Of a stretch of 64,000 nt of DNA, positions 58,331 to 64,000 are shown one piece after another (within the stretch, counting starts at the first letter, position 1; every line of letters begins with the position of its first letter). The notes under the pieces were generated by a model. The model ran no database searches and was not told the origin of the DNA. It saw only the letters and a program-made list of their open reading frames with translations. Position numbers and translations under genes: made by a program. Location of the stretch: NCBI GenBank assembly GCA_903813345.2, contig CAIIXF020000008.1, forward strand, positions 7,200,366-7,264,365, given 5' to 3'. The DNA comes from Owenia fusiformis (taxonomy: Eukaryota > Annelida > Polychaeta > Sabellida > Oweniidae).

Positions 58331-60877
58331 CTACATTTTAACTATTCTGACGAGGAAATAATGAGAATATCTAACATTCATGATTTTTCCTATTTTCAAC
58401 TCAGTACAATTAGATTTTTTCAACTGGGTTCAATGCCCATTTAGTACTGGGGAGACTGTTCTGTCTATTGTTGAAAGAAATCAGATCTCAATGAACTTTG
58501 TACTTCCATTCAATAATGATGTATTGGTGCAATGTTTTTGTTTCATAACTTTTCAACAATTTGCATTTATGACTTTATATGTTCAAAAATGTTTCTTAAG
58601 TTACAAGTCGTGTACATTAAATTATAACTCTGGAAATGAGTAGGGTAATACTTTTGGGGTAAGACACTTTATCTTGAACTTGATTAGAACAAAGAAAAAG
58701 TTTTCAGTATCAAATAACACAGCATTAGTCATTTCCACCTATTTTAGTGTCTAGCCCAGTAGGTGAAGCCACGCATAGGGACTGATCATTTTGAATAACA
58801 CAAAACAACTAGAGTTTGATAAAAAAAACTCGAAGGCTAAAAAGAGATATTTTGGGCATGGTCTCAGTTTATATACATTTTAGCTTATGCAATCTCGTGT
58901 TTTCATTTTACAATGCACTCAATATCGCAACACACGGGAGTTTTATTTTAGTTTTAAGTAAAGGTTTATATGGCATAGTACATAATATAGTACATTATTC
59001 TTCCAAAGTTCACCAATAGATAAATATTGGACTTCACTCTTTATAACATGTATAACAGGGACTAACATTCCAAGTTTAAATTGACTATCAGAAATACACA
59101 TAGAATACATTATTTAGCGTACCCTGTTCAACTCCCTATGTCTTAAAGACAAGAACGATTCAACTAGTGTCATCCTGAAAGAACTGGTTCTTTTGTACAT
59201 TAAATTAACAACTGCTATAATTAAGCAGTTTTCTGTGGAGTGATATTGCTCTCATAAAGCCGAGGCCAATCAGCCAGTTTGTGTAAATCAATAAATATTG
59301 AGGATAGAGGACCACATTATTAATACAACTCGGAGTGGAGCAATATTGCTATTCCAGCGAATTAACATATAGAGTAATTGGTGCTAAATTGATTCACTAA
59401 TAGAATCAATAGTGTAGTATACGTGTGTCACAAGTCGAAAGTTTTCCTCAATTTGTCTTGAGGCATATTATAAATTATTACACTTGTTCATATGCCACTG
59501 ACTAACTTATGATATGTACATCACTGTTGGTATCTGATCTATAGATGATACTCCAAACAAACATGGTATTCATCACAGTCTTACTGCAATATTATGGCAC
59601 ATAATTTCATATACATATGTAATATCTTACATGTGATGAATGGATGAGTTGTGTGACTCAGTATTTTTGAGGTGTTTTGTAACAAAGATTGTATAACTGT
59701 AACAGCTCCATGTCACCAATGTACATTATACAGCACAGATCAGTAAATTTTTAGATGCCTAATCTATTTCTGAAAACTATTTTGATAGAAAGAGAAGTAA
59801 ACACAATTAGACATTTGTGTCTGGTATATATTTTCATTTGATTTGGTTCGGATAAAAAAAAGTATGACAATGTAGTTTGTGAATAAGTGATGTGTTATTA
59901 TCAATCTGTGACAGTGTATTTATTGTATATTCATCTATTCACTGTTCCAAACACCTATGGGTAAAACATAAGACATTTGTTGAAAATCTGTAATGTTACG
60001 ATTAAATTTTATAATCTGTTATAAACACGATAAAAGACATTTTAATACAAACTGCATCACCTTTTTTCCAAATGAAGAGATTACTATGGTAATCAATGAT
60101 GGATAAAAGATGCAGATGACTGAAACTGAGTTTATGAAATTCTATGAAATGATCTGAAACTGAATATTTTGTGAATGGCAACATTGACGTTCACTGACTT
60201 TACTGCTGTAACCTTAACCATGTCAACTGTAAGCTTTTCCAAGGTCACCAAAATAGCATTTCCATTATTCATCAACTGATTGCTTATAACATATAACTTA
60301 TCAATGGTTATTTGATTGGTCTATTAATTTGCAACTAGCCTTACTTCGACCAATCAGCTTACAGATATTTATAAGTTATAAGCTAAAAACCCGCTGAAAA
60401 TGTAGATATAAATGTGTATATTCAAGTTTTAGCTGTAGTATCATACAATAATGTAGTTCTGCTGTAGAATGTAGAAATTAGGAAATTAGTATTTATTGAA
60501 CTATTTATTTTAAATAATGAAAAGATTAGTAAGAACGCTTGTTACATGCATTATTTAATATACAGCTTGTTAGATACAAGATGTAAAATGTCAGATTACC
60601 TGCTAGCAAGTTAAGATTTTTGGAATCTGAAAACAGGATCAATTTGACAGTTTTATCAGTTATTTATTAGCAAAATTATCATAATTAAAGTACAAATATA
60701 TACAGTATGTGTATAATGAAATCATGTATATTGAATATATTTATATTTTGTACTGGAGAAATATAATCTATGAAAAGTAATTATATATTTATTGTTTTGT
60801 GTACTTGAATTGAATTTTCTGACCAGCATCCCAATAAGCATAACTTACACCTGCCAACCAGACCCAGTGGGTTGTCC
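58331..60877. other. Intergenic DNA
   Basis: No gene recognised; short open frames lack any family features. Confidence 0.5.
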
Positions 60878-61133
60878 CCAGGGGCGTAGACCCAGGAACA
60901 TGTATAATTAGAGCAAAATTTGAAGTTTGTCTAATCAGAGTCCTAGAAGAAAAACATAAGCCTGGGAACATGTATAAAAAATGAGTTTGGGTCCCCTAAG
61001 AATTACTTAGGACTCTGAGACTGATTGATTGGACTAACTTCAATTTTGCTTAACCGTACATGTCCCTGGGCCTATAACTTTCCTTAGGGGACTCAGACTC
61101 GGTTTTTTATACATGTTCCTTGGCCTATGCCTT
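60878..61133. repeat. Interleaved fold-back repeat
   Basis: Two inverted pairs interlock. AGGAACATGTATAATTAGAG...CAGAGTCCTAG faces AGGACTCTGAG...CGTACATGTCCC. GGGAACATGTATAAAAAA...GGTCCCCTAAG faces CTTAGGGGAC...TTTTATACATGTTCC. The pattern suggests an inverted repeat that was itself duplicated. Confidence 0.65.
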
Positions 61134-61215
61134 TGGGCAATTCTTGTCCCCTCCAAAATTCAAACCAGCTACCTCATAAATTAACTAGCATGCCCAAATC
61201 TTCATCAGATCCTGG

Positions 61216-61425
61216 CACTAGTCTATATATTCATTTAGTAAAAATGGCTCTCTTTATTGATGGCAGAATTTCTTGTGCAGCCCACACATGTGCTGTTAAA
61301 GTCCATTTTAATTACCGGCACTAGTCTATATTTGCATTTAGTAAAAATGGCTCTCTTGATATATTGATGGCAAAATTTCTTATGCAGCCCACACATGTGC
61401 TGTTGAAGTCCATTTTAATTACCGG
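61216..61425 (+). repeat. About 105-bp tandem duplication
   Basis: The unit starting CACTAGTCTATAT at 61216 recurs at 61319 and runs to ATTACCGG at 61425, with about 90% identity. Confidence 0.9.
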
Positions 61426-61512
61426 TATTTTTAATTACTCAATATAAGAGTACCTACATCAAATTGATTACTTATCAACTAAAATAGGCAAAAGTAGCCA
61501 ATATGCAGAAAA

Positions 61513-61588
61513 GCATCCTCTGAACACAGGCCTTCAGAACTGGTAAGAAGAAGGTACGAGTTATGGAGGCCTGTGTTCGAAGGATGGC
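61513..61588. repeat. Short hairpin
   Basis: CATCCTCTGAACACAGGCCT faces AGGCCTGTGTTCGAAGGATG with a loop of about 35 bp, a stem of about 20 bp with one or two mismatches. Confidence 0.75.
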
Positions 61589-61734
61589 AGAAAAGTGGTA
61601 TCCCTGTTCTGCTAGCCTTTGAAAATGAATGCATCAGACTTCATGATGAACGAGTTACTTTATAGATGGCAGTAGTGAATTGGTAGTTATACAATATACA
61701 CAAGTCTGACAAATGTCATTTAACTTATTGATTT

Positions 61735-63013
61735 ACCAAATACACGATGCCCATGTCAAGCAGCGTGCCTACTAGGCACGCAGTTTGAAACTCTGACAAA
61801 CTGCGCGCATATTTCAAAATGTGAGACGGGGAGGACACGACTCCCAAAAAGAGCCAAAATACGAAAAATACAAGGTTAGTCTCGTTCTAAAGATAGTACC
61901 ATTCTGTGAAGATGAACTTAATTTACTCATAGTACTCAATGTTTTTCCCGATGTAAACCTAGTTATCTCAATATAAGGGTCTTAAGTGACTTCTGTGTTC
62001 AAAATTTACAGTGTAAAGTTATATCTATGTCTTTTTATCGTCATTTGCCGTTTATTCAGCCATTGTGGCTGTGTATTCTAGAATATATAGGATCACTCCA
62101 TCTGATTAAATCAGCAAAGTTTGTGTTCAAAGCGATAATACGCCATAAACGTGATTTAAACATTTTTCTTGTCAAACTGCGCGCCTATATTCAAATGTAT
62201 TTCCCAAACTGCGTGCCTAATATTTCCAAACTGCTTGCTTATCCAAGCTTGTTTTGTATTATTAGAAAACATAAGCGCCATACAAGGCACATATGTGTCT
62301 AATAGTAGAACCCCATAATTGAAACACTATGAGAGTCCATCCACCAAGATGGTGATCTGAAAATAAAAGTTTTTTTCGTTCCCAACTTAATTGTCACTTC
62401 TATTATACATTTTGACTTTCAATATGAAAATCTCATAAAATCTGACGATAAAGCAAAATTTCCAAAGCTACATGAAAAACACCTACACGTGCCTCTGTAG
62501 AAATTCCAATGATAATATGTAGTTTTAATAGTGGATGCGCATAGTTTGTAATTTCTGGCTAAAATAGGCGCGCAGTTTGTGATTTATTTCTTTTTAATCT
62601 CCTGATTATCTGTTTTATCTCGAAATATTTTGAATTATACATGATAAATGTGTAAGGAATTAAATATAAAACGAGTCTAAAGTATTTGTCATTTATGATT
62701 AAAGTGCTAGATCGATTTACGTATAAATTCCCGTTAAATCAGTGACGAAAATGCCATTAATCTGCTTATGTTTTAAAACTTAGATTCATTTGCACATAGT
62801 TTTTGCTAGTATTTGCAAGATTCGTATATTCGCCACAGAATGAACGCATTGAACAAGAAAACAATGCAGGATAAATGTCTTTAAATTACGTTTCAAAATA
62901 CAGACTCCAACTTAAATGATGCAATGTACTTAGGCACGCAGTTTGTGATCGAAACAAACTGCGCGCCTAAGTAGGTGCGCAGCTTGACATGGGCACCGTG
63001 AAATATTTGGAAT
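61735..63013. mobile_element. 1.28-kb inverted-repeat element
   Basis: Termini near CCAAATACACGATGCCCATG (left) and CATGGGCACCGTGAAATATT (right) are inverted copies, and similarity runs about 80-90 bp. Both ends and the interior carry repeats of AAACTGCGCGCCTA. The minus- and plus-strand frames inside are short and not recognisable. Confidence 0.75.
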
Positions 63014-63040
63014 TGTGCGGGAAATGGAAATTCCATGAGT

Positions 63041-63593
63041 AAACCAGTTATCACTGTTCCACAACTATAGTTACTTTGACGGAACGTCAATGTAAAAAAT
63101 GGATGAACTTTCTGGATACACGTTTTTTGTTTTCTCGATTTAAACTTATTGTATAAGTCATATTGCAGATTATCATTTGGCACAAAGTTAGACAATATAG
63201 TCTAGCTTTTAGAAATGCTCTCAGTTTGGAATTTGATTTTTAAATAAAGCTGTTATTCATGCATTTAGATCATCGCTTTTGTTACATTGATGTAAGTCGT
63301 CAAAGTAACATACATTGGTAATATGTATAACAGACTTTCGTCAATGTAACAAAAGCGAGGGGCTAAATATATGAATTGCAACTTCATTTACAAAACAAAT
63401 TCCAAATTGAAACTTATTGAAACTACACTATATTTTCTAGTTTTGTGCCGAATTATAATCTGCAACTTGACTTAAAAGAAGGTTTAAATCAAGAAACCAA
63501 AAAACTTGTTACCAGGAAGTTCATCCATTTTGTTACATTGACGTTCTGTCAAGGTAACCAGTTGTGCAACAGTGATTACCTTGACCTTTTAAA
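63041..63593. mobile_element. 0.55-kb imperfect palindrome
   Basis: The left arm (from CAGTTATCACTGTT) and right arm (ending AACAGTGATTACC) are inverted copies of about 275 bp at an estimated 75-80% identity, centred near 63318. The inner part is best conserved: GCTTTTGTTACATTGA at 63275 against TCAATGTAACAAAAGC near 63340. It follows the previous element closely. Confidence 0.75.
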
Positions 63594-64000
63594 GATTTAT
63601 GAACAGAACATGGGGATTTAGCCCTTGCTTTTTCAGAAAATCAAAAAATTATGGGAAATTAAATACAGGTAGAGATTTTAGTAGAATATAGTTTTTATGT
63701 TTTTAATGATAAATAATGACTCATTAAAAATGCGACTTTCAAAGGATTTGAGAAATGATGAGTGTTTGCACTGTTTGATAATATTCTACCAGTTCAAACA
63801 TTAATGAAATAATTCAACAAGTCAAGCTTATGGCTAAATTGGCGCTTTTATATAACTTATCAACGATGAAGAATTGTATTTCATCAGAGATTAAATCTAA
63901 GATATGCAACTAATGGTTTACAATAACTTACGTTATTCACTTTATGAAAGTTATTGTTCTCTCAGATACACAAAAATAAAAAATAAGTAATAAAATACCT
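63594..64000. other. AT-rich DNA at the window end
   Basis: Nothing recognisable. Confidence 0.5.

Overview
The window is animal nuclear DNA. It is strongly AT-rich, has no operons, and its genes are split by introns with GT/AG borders. The protein set (a SMOC-type matricellular protein, a RERG/RASL-type small GTPase, a SERTA-domain regulator and a type I membrane protein) fits a bilaterian, probably an invertebrate. The species cannot be named from the sequence. All exon models were read by eye from reading frame, splice consensus and phase; none has transcript support here.

Layout: (1) 1-4690 is downstream of the first gene and holds a degenerate 21-bp minisatellite. (2) 4697-30757, minus strand, is a SMOC gene with ten firm coding exons and one probable one. 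It encodes signal peptide, follistatin/Kazal, thyroglobulin-1, EC (EF-hand pair), linker, thyroglobulin-1, second EC. Its 3' end is not resolved. (3) 30758-34837 is the SMOC 5' flank, with a TTAA-flanked element that carries a tRNA-like sequence. (4) 34838-36919, minus strand, is a two-exon gene for a 303-residue type I membrane protein of unknown family. Its start codon abuts a recent 1.2-kb tandem duplication (36923-39336). (5) 39846-40823 is another TTAA-flanked inverted-repeat element. (6) 41411-45977, minus strand, is a four-exon RERG/RASL-like GTPase of 289 residues. (7) 46.8-48.8 kb holds an old direct duplication. (8) 54984-55892, plus strand, is a single-exon SERTA protein of 302 residues; a promoter and non-coding first exon are possible near 49.57-49.79 kb. 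(9) 55.9-64 kb has no recognisable gene but several inverted-repeat elements.

The striking feature is the density of inverted-repeat DNA. At least four elements of different sequence are bounded by TTAA: a 4.5-kb near-perfect palindrome (5.7 kb with a nested insertion) inside the SMOC gene, a 0.83-kb palindrome, a 0.49-kb element with a tRNA-like insert, and a 0.98-kb element. There is also a tiny TACCCT...AGGGTA family with 8-9-bp target duplications. In SMOC, two exon borders have been tandemly copied: the donor of one exon and the acceptor of another.

The four genes share no obvious pathway. From family knowledge, SMOC modulates BMP signalling in the matrix, RERG-type GTPases are growth-linked switches, and SERTA proteins are transcriptional and cell-cycle co-regulators. 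Their proximity looks incidental.
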